Shown: positions 17,343 through 25,953, counted from the stretch's first letter. The stretch is DNA of 64,000 bases from DASQFQ01 sp038238015 (GCA_038238015.1 JBBRYA010000001.1:62001-126000), one strand, 5' to 3'. Notes: generated from the sequence alone by a model not told the origin. Numbers and translations: made by a program.

Positions 17343-18146
17343 ATGGCACCTCGTACCGGCCAGCCTCCCGTCCGCCTCGCGGTGATCGATTCGGACTCGG
17401 GATTCCTGCAGGTGCTCTCCAACCGCTTGGAGAGCGCCAGCTTCCAGTACCGCGTGCTCAGCACGCCGGTGCCGCTCGACGCGCTGACCAGCATGCGCCT
17501 CAACGCGCTGGTGGTGGACCTCGAGGTGCTCGGCCCGCAGGGGTGGAGCTACCTGGAGAAGGTCTGTCAGCGCCTCCCCGGCCTCGGCGTGATCGTGTGC
17601 ACGGGCCGCTCCTCGGTCGCCCAGCGGGTCCGCGGGCTGCGCTTGGGCGCCGACGACTGGATCACGAAGCCCTGCCATCCCGAGGAGCTGATCGCCCGCG
17701 TCGAGGCGGTCGTGCGCCGGCGCAAGCGCGCCGAGGCGCGTGCGGAGGAGCCTCCGGTCTCCGCCGGCGAGGTCGAGGTCCGCGCCGATCAGTTCCAGGC
17801 CTTCGCGGGCGGCGCGAGCATCGATCTCACGCGCCGGGAGTTCGAGCTGATCCAGCTGCTCGCCGACGCCCAGGGGCAGGTGCTCCAGCGCGAGGAGATC
17901 TACCAGAGCGTGTGGGGCTACGCGATGGTGCACGGCGATCGCTCGGTCGACGTGTTCGTGCGCAAGCTGCGCCAGAAGCTCGAGCGCGCGTCGCCGGGCT
18001 GGCGGTACATCCACACGCACTTCGGCGTCGGCTATCGCTTTGCGGCCGAGCCGGTCGAGGCGCCGGTACCGGCGGTGCCCGCGGCAGCCGAGGTCGCGCC
18101 GGCGCCGCAGCAGGCGCCCGCACCCGCACCCGCACTGCTCGCCTGA
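17343..18146 (+). CDS. OmpR/PhoB-family response regulator
   Basis: The 267-residue regulator has a full receiver domain. Acidic residues lie in VIDSDSG, the phosphoacceptor Asp in LVVDLEVLG (about residue 59), Thr in VCTGRSS and Lys in GADDWITKPCHPEEL. A winged-helix domain follows (about 138-236: TRREFELIQLLADAQGQVL, RSVDVFVRKLRQKLE, YIHTHFGVGYRF). The tail is an Ala/Pro-rich low-complexity stretch. ATG 17343 is preferred to GTG 17271 because homology begins at VRLAVID and a -10-like element precedes it. Its place after pstSCAB-phoU suggests the phosphate response (PhoP-like), but no histidine kinase adjoins. Confidence 0.87.
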   Translation: MAPRTGQPPVRLAVIDSDSGFLQVLSNRLESASFQYRVLSTPVPLDALTSMRLNALVVDLEVLGPQGWSYLEKVCQRLPGLGVIVCTGRSSVAQRVRGLRLGADDWITKPCHPEELIARVEAVVRRRKRAEARAEEPPVSAGEVEVRADQFQAFAGGASIDLTRREFELIQLLADAQGQVLQREEIYQSVWGYAMVHGDRSVDVFVRKLRQKLERASPGWRYIHTHFGVGYRFAAEPVEAPVPAVPAAAEVAPAPQQAPAPAPALLA

Positions 18147-18170
18147 GCGAGCCCACTATCGTTGGGTCGC

Positions 18171-18539
18171 GTGGGTCCCGACCGCCGCACGCACGTCCGC
18201 AACGCCCTGATCGTCCTGGCGCTGGCCGCCGCGGTATGGCTGCTTCCGGGCGGCGGCAAGGGCAGCGCGGTCATCTACACCCTGCTCACGGTGGTACTGA
18301 CCGCCGGCCTGGTCTTCTTCGGCTACCGGCTCTACATGGAGCACCGCGCGACGCTGTTCGGCCTGTCTGACCGGATGCGGGCGATCCTCTACGGCTCGAT
18401 CGCGCTCGCGACGCTGGCGATCGTCGCCACGGGGCGGCTGTGGAACCAGGGGGGGCTGGGCGCGCTGCTGTGGGGCTGCCTGATCGGCCTCGCGGTGTGG
18501 GGCGTCTACAGCGTCTGGCGGTCCTACCAGGAGTTCTGA
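18171..18539 (+). CDS. Small four-helix membrane protein
   Basis: The protein is 122 residues with four hydrophobic segments: ALIVLALAAAVWLLPG, IYTLLTVVLTAGLVFFG, ILYGSIALATLAIVATG and LLWGCLIGLAVWGVYSV. The N-terminus is basic. No family is recognised. GTG 18171 is chosen because TATCGT lies 8 bases upstream; TTG 18162 is in frame but overlaps that element. It stands alone between the response regulator and the pilus cluster. Confidence 0.7.
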   Translation: MGPDRRTHVRNALIVLALAAAVWLLPGGGKGSAVIYTLLTVVLTAGLVFFGYRLYMEHRATLFGLSDRMRAILYGSIALATLAIVATGRLWNQGGLGALLWGCLIGLAVWGVYSVWRSYQEF

Positions 18540-18720
18540 GCGGGGCGGGGGCGTGGCGGGGCCCGGGTGAGTGCCCGGGCGAGCGCGGGTTGAGGCCGAA
18601 CCGCGGGGTTGGGCTGGGCCCCATGACGGGCTCAACCCTGATCTCGATCTGAGCGGCTCGTGGGGGCGGGCTTTTTTCACGATCCCGCGCCTGAACTGTG
18701 ACCGTCGCGTCTAGTCCCGC
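18540..18720. other. GC-rich non-coding region with nested inverted repeats
   Basis: No convincing gene lies here. GCCCGGG (18561-18567) pairs with CCCGGGC (18574-18580). GGGTTGAG (18587-18594) pairs with CTCAACCC (18631-18638) around an inner G/C-rich segment. A run of six T follows at about 18672-18677. It could be the terminator region of the upstream gene or a structured leader or small RNA. Confidence 0.4.
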
Positions 18721-19089
18721 GTGCACGCCCGCCGCGAGGCTGCCGGAGTGCGCGTCGGCGGTGGACAGGACGGTCAGGCGGGGGTCGAGATGGTCGCCCT
18801 CCTGCCGCTGGCCGTCGTCGTCCTGGCCGTCGTGTGGCAGCTCGCCGCGGCGGGCCACGCCACTTGGGAGGCGGCCGCCGCGGCGCGCGCCGCCGCCCGC
18901 GCGCACGCACTCGGCCACGATCCGGCCGCGGCCGCGCGCGCCCACCTCCCTCGGGTGCTGGAACGCGGCCTGCGCGTGCATCCACGCGCCGACGGGGCCG
19001 TGGAGGTCGCGGTCCGCGTCCCGTCGGTGCTCGGCGTGGTGGACCTCGGACACGCTTCGGCGAGCGCGCGCTTCGCGCCGCAGCGATGA
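18721..19089 (+). CDS. TadE-like pilus assembly protein
   Basis: The 122-residue protein has the TadE signature at its N-terminus: GQAGVEMVALLPLAVVVLAVVWQLAAAGH (Glu at the junction of a short basic leader and the hydrophobic helix). Ala-rich helices and a small beta region follow. TadE-type pseudopilins are minor components of Flp/Tad pili. The start is GTG 18721. It overlaps the next gene by ATGA and opens a four-gene cluster of the same type. Confidence 0.75.
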   Translation: MHARREAAGVRVGGGQDGQAGVEMVALLPLAVVVLAVVWQLAAAGHATWEAAAAARAAARAHALGHDPAAAARAHLPRVLERGLRVHPRADGAVEVAVRVPSVLGVVDLGHASASARFAPQR

Positions 19090-19430
19090 GGCGGCTGCTC
19101 GGCGACTCGGGTCAGTCGACGGTCGAGCTGATCGGCCTGCTCCCGTTGCTGCTCGCCGCCGGGCTCGGCGCGTTCTCCCTGCTCGGCGCGGGCGCAGCCG
19201 CCGAGGCAGCCGGCGAGGCCGCTGAGGCGGGCGCGGTCGCGCTCCTGGAGGGTCGCGATGCGGCGGGCGCCGCCCGGTCGGCGCTGTCGGGCTGGCCGCG
19301 AAGCGACACGAGCGTCCGCGTCCGCGGGCGCAGGGTGACGGTCCGCGTCGTGCCCCACGGCCCGCTGGCCGCGCTCGACGAGCACCTGGCGGGGTCCTCC
19401 ACGGCCGACGCCGGGGACCCCGCGCCGTGA
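19086..19430 (+). CDS. TadE/F-like pseudopilin
   Basis: This is a 114-residue protein with GQSTVELIGLLPLLLAAGLGAFSLL near the N-terminus, the same Glu-containing pseudopilin pattern as its neighbour. An Ala-rich helical part and a short basic beta segment (SVRVRGRRVTVRVV) follow. The start overlaps the previous stop and the stop overlaps the next GTG, so the cluster is probably one operon. Confidence 0.72.
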   Translation: MRRLLGDSGQSTVELIGLLPLLLAAGLGAFSLLGAGAAAEAAGEAAEAGAVALLEGRDAAGAARSALSGWPRSDTSVRVRGRRVTVRVVPHGPLAALDEHLAGSSTADAGDPAP

Positions 19431-20059
19431 GCGGCGGCCTGCTCGCGCGCGCCGCGGCGACCTTCGTCGAGCCCACCGCCGCGCCGTCTGTAGCGGCTGC
19501 GCCGCGGGTCGCGACGCGCGCGGTCGTGCTCGGCCGGCCGGACGACGCGGTTGCGCTGGCCGCGGCGCTCGCCGGCGAGCTTCGGGCGCGCGATCGTGCC
19601 TCTGCCGCTCTGCTCGCGGTGTGGCCCGGCGAGCGTCGCCTCACCGCTCTGGCGAGCCCCGGTGCGCGGCGGCTGGTCGCGCGGCTGGAGGGGCGCGGGA
19701 TCGAGGCCGCTGCGCGCGGAGGGCTCGCCTGGCTCGCGCTGAACGGCTCTGCGGAGGAGGCCTGCACGAGCCTCACCCGGGCGCAGGCCGCGACCGACGG
19801 TCCGGCGGTGCTCGCGGTCTGCGGGCCGCGCTGCCCTGCGATCGACTCGATCCTCGACGACCATGACCTCGTGATCCTCGCCGCGCCGCCCGGGGGCGAC
19901 CCCGCGCTCGCGGATCTCGCGGTGGCCGACCTCGCCCACCGGCCCGCGCCCGTCGTCGTCTGCCCCGCCGTCGCCACGCTGCCCGCCCGGCTGCTCGCGC
20001 TCGCCGGCCGCGGACGCCTCCGGCAGCTCTGGCCCGCGCTGCTCGAGGTCCCCACATGA
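19427..20059 (+). CDS. Protein of unknown function in the Tad cluster, 210 aa
   Basis: The protein has alternating hydrophobic strands and helices suggesting a Rossmann-like fold (RAVVLGRPDDAVALAAALAGEL, SAALLAVWPG, DLVILAAPPGGD, PVVVCPAVATLP). No P-loop, signal peptide or membrane helix is seen. Its place between pseudopilin genes, with GTGA and ATGA overlaps on both sides, ties it to the pilus system. It might be a degenerate relative of the Tad localisation ATPases, but the sequence alone does not show that. Confidence 0.6.
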   Translation: MSGGLLARAAATFVEPTAAPSVAAAPRVATRAVVLGRPDDAVALAAALAGELRARDRASAALLAVWPGERRLTALASPGARRLVARLEGRGIEAAARGGLAWLALNGSAEEACTSLTRAQAATDGPAVLAVCGPRCPAIDSILDDHDLVILAAPPGGDPALADLAVADLAHRPAPVVVCPAVATLPARLLALAGRGRLRQLWPALLEVPT

Positions 20060-20844
20060 CCCGTTCAGGGCCGGCATCGAGCGAGCGCGGGCAGGCCTCG
20101 ATCATGCTCCTCGGCGGCCTCGTGGCCGTCGTGCTCGGCGCGCTCGTGCTCGGGGTCGTGGCGCGCGGGGGCGAGCGCGAGGCGGCGGCGCAGCGCGCGG
20201 CGGACCTGGCCGCGCTCGCCGGCGCGCAGGCCATGCACGCCGCCTACGGCCGCCTCTTCGAACCCGCCTACGCGGACCGCTCGCCGCGCGCGGCCCACCT
20301 CGACAAGGCCGCCTACCTGGCAAGCGGGGAGGCCGCGGCGGTCCGCGTGGCGGCGGCCAACGGCGCACCGGCGCCGCAGGTGAGCTTCCCCGACGCCCGC
20401 TCCTTCGCTCCGGTGCGCATTCGCGTGCGGGTGACCGACGACTTCAAGGTGCACGCCGGCTCGACGCGCCGCGTCGCCCGCATCGCGGCCGAGGCGGAGG
20501 CCGAGCTCGCGCCGCCTGCCGGCCTTGCCGTCTCGGGCGGAGGCTACGACGGCCCGCTTGCGCACCGCCAGGGCAAGCCGATGCGCCCCGACGTCGCCCA
20601 GGCCTTCGATCGCATGCAGTCGGCGGCCAGCGGCGACGGACTCGAGCTGATCGTCACGAGCGGCTTTCGCTCCGACGCCGAGCAGGCCGTGCTGTTCGCC
20701 CGCCATCCCGACCCGCGCTGGGTCGCCCCGCCCGGCCACTCCCTGCACCGCAACGCCACCGAGCTCGACCTCGGCCCTCGCGCCGCCTACCCATGGCTGG
20801 CGGCCCACGCCGAGCGCTTCCACTTCGTCAAGCGCTACGCCTGG
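20056..20844 (+). pseudogene. TadG/VanY/transglycosylase gene, left fragment, split by the integrative element
   Basis: The first 263 codons of a gene cut by the element. A TadG-like N-terminus (GQASIMLLGGLVAVVLGALV, then RAADLAALAGAQAMHAA) is followed by most of a VanY-type D,D-carboxypeptidase domain: SGFRSDAEQAVLF and GHSLHRNATELDLG with the His and Asp metal ligands. The break comes at Tyr-Ala-Trp, just before the EPWHY motif that holds the catalytic Glu and last zinc His. In the present state the frame runs on into the element as meaningless sequence to a stop at 21279. The missing half is at 27908-28417 in the matching frame. Confidence 0.88.
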
Positions 20845-20853
20845 CGTTCCGCG
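20831..20853. other. attL: left attachment site
   Basis: Host sequence AGCGCTACGC is followed by core CTGG (20841-20844) and element arm CGTTCCGCG. The stop codon of the serine recombinase (20835-20837, minus strand) lies in the host half. Confidence 0.82.
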
Positions 20854-22697
20854 AGTTCCCCTGAGGCGATGGCCTCCGGCGCTTCGATCGCGCGCAATGG
20901 CGGCACGATCCGCTCGGCTCCGGTCGCGAGGATCGGCGCCAACCCCTCGACGCGCACCGGCTCGCCGCCGTCGAGCGCCTGCGCGAACGCCGCGCGCTCG
21001 GACTCCGGGACGTGCACCAGCATCAGCAGCTCGTCGGGCTCCTCGGCCGGGCCGAGCATCACGCCCGACACCGCATCGGGGACAGCGTGCGGCCACGCCT
21101 CCACGCCTCGCATTAGCCGCGTCGCCGTCGCGGCGCTCACCACCGGCAGAATCGACACGCCCACCGGCGAGCGCTCAAGCACGAACGCGTCGAACAGCTC
21201 CGCCAGCGCGTCACGAACCCGCAGCATCGACTCGGCGCCGTCCAAGCGCCCGCGCACGGCCCCGCTGAGCGCGTTGTAGAAGTCGAGCATGGCGTCCGCG
21301 GGTGCATCGCTCGGAACGGCCGCCAACGCCGCCTGCGCAGCCTCCAGACGCTTCCCGGCGGCCTCCACGTCACCGCGGCGGCGCGAGAGCAGCGGCAGTA
21401 CCGCGCGCGCCTCCTCGCCGCTGCCCTCGATCAGCAGCCGCTCGTAGTCGGCCTCGATCGCCGACGCGGTTCGCTGCACCTTTGCCACCGCAGCGCCCGC
21501 GCGGTCGACCTCGCGCTCAGCCCGCTTGCGCTCCGCAACGTGCCCCGCCTCGATGTCGGCGCGCCACGCCTCGAAGTCGCCGAGGTAGCGGTCCAAGTTC
21601 GCGATCACGGCCCGGTCGACCAGCTCCGCGTCCAAGCCCGGCGCCGAGCACAACCCCGTGCCCGCCTTGACCTCCGCGCAGAGGTAGCTGCGGGCGCGTG
21701 TGCCGTCCTTGCGCCGGTAGGTGCTCGTGACCGGCCGCATCGGCGCCCAGCAGGTCCCGCAGCGCGCCAGCCGCGCCAGCGCGTGATTGCTCGCCGGGCG
21801 CCCCTTAGGCGACCGTGCCGACCCCGCCGCACGGTCGCGCAGCGCTCGCTGCATCACCAGCCAGTCGAAGCGGCCGGGCTCGATCAGCGCCGGGTGCGCG
21901 CCGTCGCGGACCTCCTGCTCCGGCGTGCCGCGGTGGCGCACCACGCGCCCCGCGTAGAACTCGTTCGTCAGCGTGTCCTGCACCCGGCGGCGCTCCCACG
22001 GGCGGCGCGACTTCGTGCGCATCCCGCGCCGATTCAGCTCGCGCGCGATCGACGGGTCACCCATCCCCTGCTCTGACAACTCGAACGCCACTCGCACCAC
22101 GGGGGCACGGTCGGGATCGAGCCGGTAGACCCGCTCCACGACACGATCACGCCCGTCGCGGCGCACCAGCAGCTCGTAGCCGTCCGGCACCGGGCCGCCG
22201 CCGCGCTCGCCGCGCTCGAAGCTGCGCCGCAGTCCCGACCTGACAGCCTCGCTCTTCCGGCGCGAGTCATCGTGATTGCGCTCGCCCATCAGCACCGCGT
22301 GCACGAAGTCGTCGAAGGTGCCGTCGTCCTGCACGCTGCGGAGCTGCACGCCCGCCTTGCGAGCCCACAGCACGTACTCGATCAGGTGCGCCGCCGCGAG
22401 CCCGTCTCCGCGCGCCAGCCGGTCGGAGTGCTGCACCCACAGCTCGCAGCCGCCCCGCTCGTCAGCTAGGCGCTCAGCGTGCTCACGAGCCCTCAGCAGC
22501 TCGTCGCCGCGGCTGCCCTTGTACGCCGACGCCGCCTCGTCGGCGAACGTCTCGATGACCTCGCGCCCCTCCCGCTCCGCTGAGGTGCGGCAGTCCGCGA
22601 GCTGTGTCGCGATCGATCCGCGCGGGTCGCTCGTGCTCTTGGCCCCGTACAGCACCGCGGGCATCCGCGGCTCGGCGTTGCGCTCAGGCTGCGACAT
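20835..22697 (-). CDS. Large serine recombinase (integrase)
   Basis: The protein is about 620 residues. The N-terminal catalytic domain has LYGAKSTSDP with the nucleophile Ser (about residue 21), SIATQLADCR, and HSDRLARGDG. A recombinase domain follows (GGGPVPDGYELL; SIARELNRRGM), then a zinc ribbon (CGTC with later Cys pair) and a coiled coil (RKRAEREVDRAGAAVAKVQ). The C-terminus ends GELAERQA: its stop codon and final residues lie across the attL core in host DNA. The start is ATG 22697, overlapping the upstream tyrosine recombinase stop; ATG 22664 (MPAVLYG) is the main alternative. The TG-centred att sites suit this enzyme class, so it is the likely integrase. Confidence 0.93.
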   Translation of the reverse strand: MSQPERNAEPRMPAVLYGAKSTSDPRGSIATQLADCRTSAEREGREVIETFADEAASAYKGSRGDELLRAREHAERLADERGGCELWVQHSDRLARGDGLAAAHLIEYVLWARKAGVQLRSVQDDGTFDDFVHAVLMGERNHDDSRRKSEAVRSGLRRSFERGERGGGPVPDGYELLVRRDGRDRVVERVYRLDPDRAPVVRVAFELSEQGMGDPSIARELNRRGMRTKSRRPWERRRVQDTLTNEFYAGRVVRHRGTPEQEVRDGAHPALIEPGRFDWLVMQRALRDRAAGSARSPKGRPASNHALARLARCGTCWAPMRPVTSTYRRKDGTRARSYLCAEVKAGTGLCSAPGLDAELVDRAVIANLDRYLGDFEAWRADIEAGHVAERKRAEREVDRAGAAVAKVQRTASAIEADYERLLIEGSGEEARAVLPLLSRRRGDVEAAGKRLEAAQAALAAVPSDAPADAMLDFYNALSGAVRGRLDGAESMLRVRDALAELFDAFVLERSPVGVSILPVVSAATATRLMRGVEAWPHAVPDAVSGVMLGPAEEPDELLMLVHVPESERAAFAQALDGGEPVRVEGLAPILATGAERIVPPLRAIEAPEAIASGELAERQA

Positions 22698-23610
22698 GCG
22701 CCGCCACCACGTAGTTCGCCGCGCCGTCGAGCGCGTCGCGCTGCCGGTTGTAGCGCTGCGTAGTTCTCGGATCGGCATGCCCGGCGCCGACCTGCACGAT
22801 GTGCAGCGCGCACCCCCCGTCGAGCGCCTGCGTCACCCATGAGTGCCTTAGCGAGTGCGGGCTAACGGTGTGCTGGATACCCGCACGGCGCGCGAGCGCC
22901 CGCACCGTCCGCTGCGCCCCGTGCCGATCGAGCCGACGGCCCGATCGCGTGATGAAGATCGGCCCGACCTCCCGGCCCGCCACGAGCCGGTCGATCGCTT
23001 CCGCTGCGCGCGGCGGCAACGCGATCCGCTGCAGCTTCCCGCCCTTCCTCCGCAGCGCTAGCGTCACGTGGCCGCGCTCGGCGCCCACGTCCGCGATGTC
23101 CGCGCCCAGCGCCTCGGAGATCCTGACGCCGGTCAGCACCAGGAGCGTCACGAGCGCCTCATCCCTCACCGACGACGCCGCCGCAGCCGCCAGCAGCTCG
23201 CGCAGGCCGTCACGGTCGACGCCCATCCTCGGGCTGTCCTCGCTGACTTTCGGGCGCCGCACGCGGGTCACCGGCGAGCGCCCGATCAGATCCTCGTCGA
23301 GCGCGTAAGCGTAGAAGCCCGCCAGCGTCGACAGACGCCTCGCGACGGTCGCGGGCGCGGCGCCCTGCTCCTCCTGCCCGCGAGCCCAGTGCTCGACGTG
23401 CGCGCGGTGCGCGTCGAGCACGCCGACGCCCTGCCCGGACAGCCACAGCCCCCAATGCCGGAGGTCCCGGGCGTACGCCTCGCGCGTCGCGCCGGAGTAG
23501 CCGATCAGGAACGCGGCCGCGAGGTCGTCGGCGGTTCGGATCGGAGATGAAGCGGCTGCGTTGCCGCTGGAGGACACGAGCGCGAGCCCGTGGATACGGT
23601 TTCGGTGCAT
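22684..23610 (-). CDS. Tyrosine recombinase (XerC/D-like)
   Basis: The 308-residue protein has an N-terminal SAM-like core-binding domain (TREAYARDLRHWGLWL; ATVARRLSTLAGFYAYAL) and a C-terminal catalytic domain. It has all the catalytic residues: Arg in LTGVRISEAL, Lys in RRKGGK, His-x-x-Arg in SPHSLRHSW, His in VGAGHADPRTT and Tyr in RYNRQ. It lacks the arm-binding domain of many phage integrases, so it is XerC-like in size. ATG 23610 is preferred; earlier starts lengthen it by unlikely sequence. It overlaps the serine recombinase start. A second recombinase in so small an element is unusual. Confidence 0.9.
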   Translation of the reverse strand: MHRNRIHGLALVSSSGNAAASSPIRTADDLAAAFLIGYSGATREAYARDLRHWGLWLSGQGVGVLDAHRAHVEHWARGQEEQGAAPATVARRLSTLAGFYAYALDEDLIGRSPVTRVRRPKVSEDSPRMGVDRDGLRELLAAAAASSVRDEALVTLLVLTGVRISEALGADIADVGAERGHVTLALRRKGGKLQRIALPPRAAEAIDRLVAGREVGPIFITRSGRRLDRHGAQRTVRALARRAGIQHTVSPHSLRHSWVTQALDGGCALHIVQVGAGHADPRTTQRYNRQRDALDGAANYVVAAHVAA

Positions 23611-23834
23611 CAGGGGGACAGCTCCCTTGGTGTCGGGCCGGGGGCTGTTTGCGCAGTGCCCCGGCCACTTTTCGTGGACGAGGGACCAGCGTACACCGGT
23701 AACCCCGTAATCACCACTCTGTCCACACTGTCGGCGAGGGCCGGGCGACGTACCCGCCGCCCGGCGCCCACCCCGGCAGTGGTAGCCGGACACGGTGGAG
23801 TAGGTCCCCGTCTCCGAAGTTCGCCCCCCGCCCG

Positions 23835-24059
23835 TCACGACGTGGCCTCGTCGTCAGCCGCCGCGAGACGCTCCTCGGCGGCATCGAGCGCCATCGAGAA
23901 CACGATCATCTTCAACTCGGCCTCGGTGAGCGCCTCGACGGCGTGACGCAGGTCGTCGAGCGCGTCCATGCTCGCCAGCAGGCCGTAGACCATTCGTGCC
24001 TCCTCGAACGGCTGCGCGTCCCAGGGATCAGCGGGCGGCGTGTCGCCCAACGCACTCAC
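23835..24059 (-). CDS. Small acidic protein of the element, 74 aa
   Basis: A 74-residue, acidic, Ala/Leu/Glu-rich protein predicted to be helical (LASMDALDDLRHAVEALTEAELKMIVFSMALDAAEERLAAADDE). No family recognised. The GTG start overlaps the stop of the preceding gene as GTGA, which supports its reality. A stretch of about 224 bases without a gene separates it from the tyrosine recombinase. Confidence 0.6.
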   Translation of the reverse strand: MSALGDTPPADPWDAQPFEEARMVYGLLASMDALDDLRHAVEALTEAELKMIVFSMALDAAEERLAAADDEATS

Positions 24060-24349
24060 GACGCAGCCGCCGCAGCCTGAGCCCCTTCGGCCAGCTCAGC
24101 CGCCGTCAGTAGCTCGTGCGCGAGCTGACGCGCCTCCGCCGGGAACAACATCGCGGCCGCCTTCGCCGGGGCCGCGGGATCGCGGTGACCGATCCCGAGC
24201 ATGACCTCCCAGCTCTGCACGTACCGGGCGACGCGAATGGTCCGGTCGCGCTTCGCGGTGCCCGTCGCACGGGCGAAGATCACACGACGGTCGACCTCGT
24301 GCATCGGACGGGCCTCGGTCCCCGAGGCGACTCCAGTGGTGCTTTGCAC
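24056..24349 (-). CDS. Hypothetical protein of the element, 97 aa
   Basis: A 97-residue protein: a basic first half (DRRVIFARATGTAKRDRTIRVARYVQSWEV) and an Ala-rich helical second half (FPAEARQLAHELLTAAELAEG). No family recognised. GTG 24349 is well supported by AGGAG 6 bases upstream. It is translationally coupled to the 74-residue gene downstream. Confidence 0.6.
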   Translation of the reverse strand: MQSTTGVASGTEARPMHEVDRRVIFARATGTAKRDRTIRVARYVQSWEVMLGIGHRDPAAPAKAAAMLFPAEARQLAHELLTAAELAEGAQAAAAAS

Positions 24350-24543
24350 CTTGCGCTCCTATCTCCCGGTCCCCCTGCTCCTCAAGTCGCGGGTGCGACA
24401 GCAGTGACCGTGAACAACGCTAACCGATCCCCCGGGGGCAAACCTTGCGCCAGAAGGGAGTGCGGCCGCCCGGAGGCGGCCGCAGGAGCACGTTCGGTGG
24501 AGGACCGTGCCCCACCAGCCTAGGGCACCCCGCGGCGATCACC

Positions 24544-24849
24544 CTACGCGGCGATCAAGGTCTTCTCGCTCCACTCCATGTCCAGCGCCGCGCCGACGCC
24601 GATCGCATGTGCCAGCAGACCAGCGACCCCGGAGAACGCCGAGGGCTGCCCCTCATACGCCGCCCGCCATTCGCATCGTGTCGCTTCGAGCGCCTCGACC
24701 CACACCAAGCGCTCAGACCGGCTCGAAGGCATGCGGAGCCGTGGCTGCGCGTCCGCCCACGCGACCTCGAACTCGACGCCCGCCGCTCGCGACGCCGCGA
24801 GCAGCGCGCGCAACTCGCCCGGCGGGAAGTAACGCGTCCGAGCTGACAC
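24544..24849 (-). CDS. Hypothetical protein of the element, 101 aa
   Basis: The 101-residue protein begins MSARTRYFPPGELRALL, has a Trp-containing middle (FEVAWADAQPRLRMPSS, VEALEATRCEWRAAYEG) and an Ala/Gly-rich end. No family recognised. The GTG start directly follows the TGA of the gene upstream (TGAGTG), a coupling that supports the call. About 190 bases without a gene follow. Confidence 0.6.
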   Translation of the reverse strand: MSARTRYFPPGELRALLAASRAAGVEFEVAWADAQPRLRMPSSRSERLVWVEALEATRCEWRAAYEGQPSAFSGVAGLLAHAIGVGAALDMEWSEKTLIAA

Positions 24850-25164
24850 TCAGAGAGCCCGCGGCGCTAGGTAGCGCAGCGCGGCCTCCGCCAGCTCCAG
24901 GCCGTCCTGCTCAGCGACGAGACGCTGCTTCGCGACGCTCACCGCCATCGCGTCGACCGTCCCCGCGTAAAACTCCCCAGCCGCCGTCGAGAATGCCGCC
25001 GCCGCCGCCCGCACCGCCGCCTCGCGGCGCCGAATGTCTGTGCGACACGCAGCCAACGCGGCCCTGAGCACCCCGGCGCGAGCAGCCCGCGCCGCAAGTC
25101 GCTCAGGGTCAGCCAGCGCCCCCCGGCTGCCGTGGCCCGGGAATCCAAAGGTTTTGTCGCTCAT
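24850..25164 (-). CDS. Hypothetical helical protein of the element, 104 aa
   Basis: A 104-residue, Ala/Arg-rich protein that looks helical throughout (ARAGVLRAALAACRTDIRRREAAVRAAAAAFS...). The start is ATG 25164 (MSDKTFGFPG), overlapping the previous stop as ATGA. No family recognised; length and helicity resemble small phage or satellite accessory proteins, which is a weak comparison. Confidence 0.6.
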   Translation of the reverse strand: MSDKTFGFPGHGSRGALADPERLAARAARAGVLRAALAACRTDIRRREAAVRAAAAAFSTAAGEFYAGTVDAMAVSVAKQRLVAEQDGLELAEAALRYLAPRAL

Positions 25165-25565
25165 GCGGTGACCATCTCCGCGAGCATGCCGTCGCGATCG
25201 ACCTCGCGACCGGCGCCGTCCGTCTCGGCCAGCGCCTGATCCCACTGGCGCCCACGCGCCTTCTCAGCGCGAGCCCGAGCCCGGTCACCCTCGCGCATCG
25301 CCCCGATCAAGCCGCGCCCCCCGCCCGCGCCGCTCTCGCCGAGCACAACCGCCCTGTTGATCGGGTTCGCCAGCTCCGGACTCACCGGCTCCACAAGGAG
25401 TTGCCCGCACCCCGCGCACCGGCCCGCCGTGCGCTGCACGTGCCCGCACGCAGAGCAGCGCCGCTCCGAGGACGCCACCGCCGTCGCCGACCCCGACCCC
25501 GCCATCTCCTCAAGCAGCCCGGCGGTGTCCGCCACCCCGATCGCGTCGAATACGTCACGCGGCAT
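25161..25565 (-). CDS. Zinc-ribbon protein of the element, 134 aa
   Basis: This 134-residue protein has a CxxC-N10-CxxC zinc ribbon (CSACGHVQRTAGRCAGCG, about residues 36-53). A Gly-rich stretch (GESGAGGGRGLIG) and a charged helical C-terminus (REGDRARARAEKARGRQWDQAL) follow. The start ATG 25565 has GGAGG 6 bases upstream; the nearby ATG 25571 would have no spacing. The gene overlaps its upstream neighbour by 11 bases. Nucleic-acid or protein binding is likely but the role is unknown. Confidence 0.65.
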   Translation of the reverse strand: MPRDVFDAIGVADTAGLLEEMAGSGSATAVASSERRCSACGHVQRTAGRCAGCGQLLVEPVSPELANPINRAVVLGESGAGGGRGLIGAMREGDRARARAEKARGRQWDQALAETDGAGREVDRDGMLAEMVTA

Positions 25566-25953
25566 GTGCATCCTCCTCTGGTTCGAGCGCGATCGGCGCC
25601 AGCGCCGCCGCGAGTTCATCGACAACTCCGGGGGTCTGCGCGGCCGCGAAGCTATCCGCACGAGCCACGAGCCCGAGCGCGAACCGCAGCGAGTCGGAAT
25701 GCAGGCCCGCGACGCGCCTCAAGCGCTCCCGGCGCAGCCGTAGGCCTTCTGCTGCTGCAGCTCCGCGAGCGCCGTCGTGCGCCGCCTGCTCGACCTCGAA
25801 GTCGGCTGCCGCGATCTTGGCCGCGAGGCTCGCGAGGTCGCCCGCGAGCGCGTCGAGCTGCGCCTCAGACCAGAGCGGGAGTGCGAGGCGTGGCACCCCA
25901 CGCGGCGCTGGCCGATCACGAACACCGGGACCGTGGTCGCGGCGAGGGGACAT
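25555..25953 (-). CDS. Hypothetical protein of the element, 132 aa
   Basis: A 132-residue protein with a basic, Pro-rich N-terminus and a long helical, probably coiled-coil body (SEAQLDALAGDLASLAAKIAA; LRLRRERLRRVAGLHSDSLR). No family recognised. ATG 25953 is next to a GTG at 25956 that is equally possible. It is coupled to the HTH gene upstream. Confidence 0.58.
   Translation of the reverse strand: MSPRRDHGPGVRDRPAPRGVPRLALPLWSEAQLDALAGDLASLAAKIAAADFEVEQAAHDGARGAAAAEGLRLRRERLRRVAGLHSDSLRFALGLVARADSFAAAQTPGVVDELAAALAPIALEPEEDAHAA

Noticed and set aside
20845..21279. Extension of the TadG/VanY frame into the element
   Set aside because: It is antisense to the serine recombinase and Ser/Ala/Arg-rich; it is a by-product of the insertion, not a domain.
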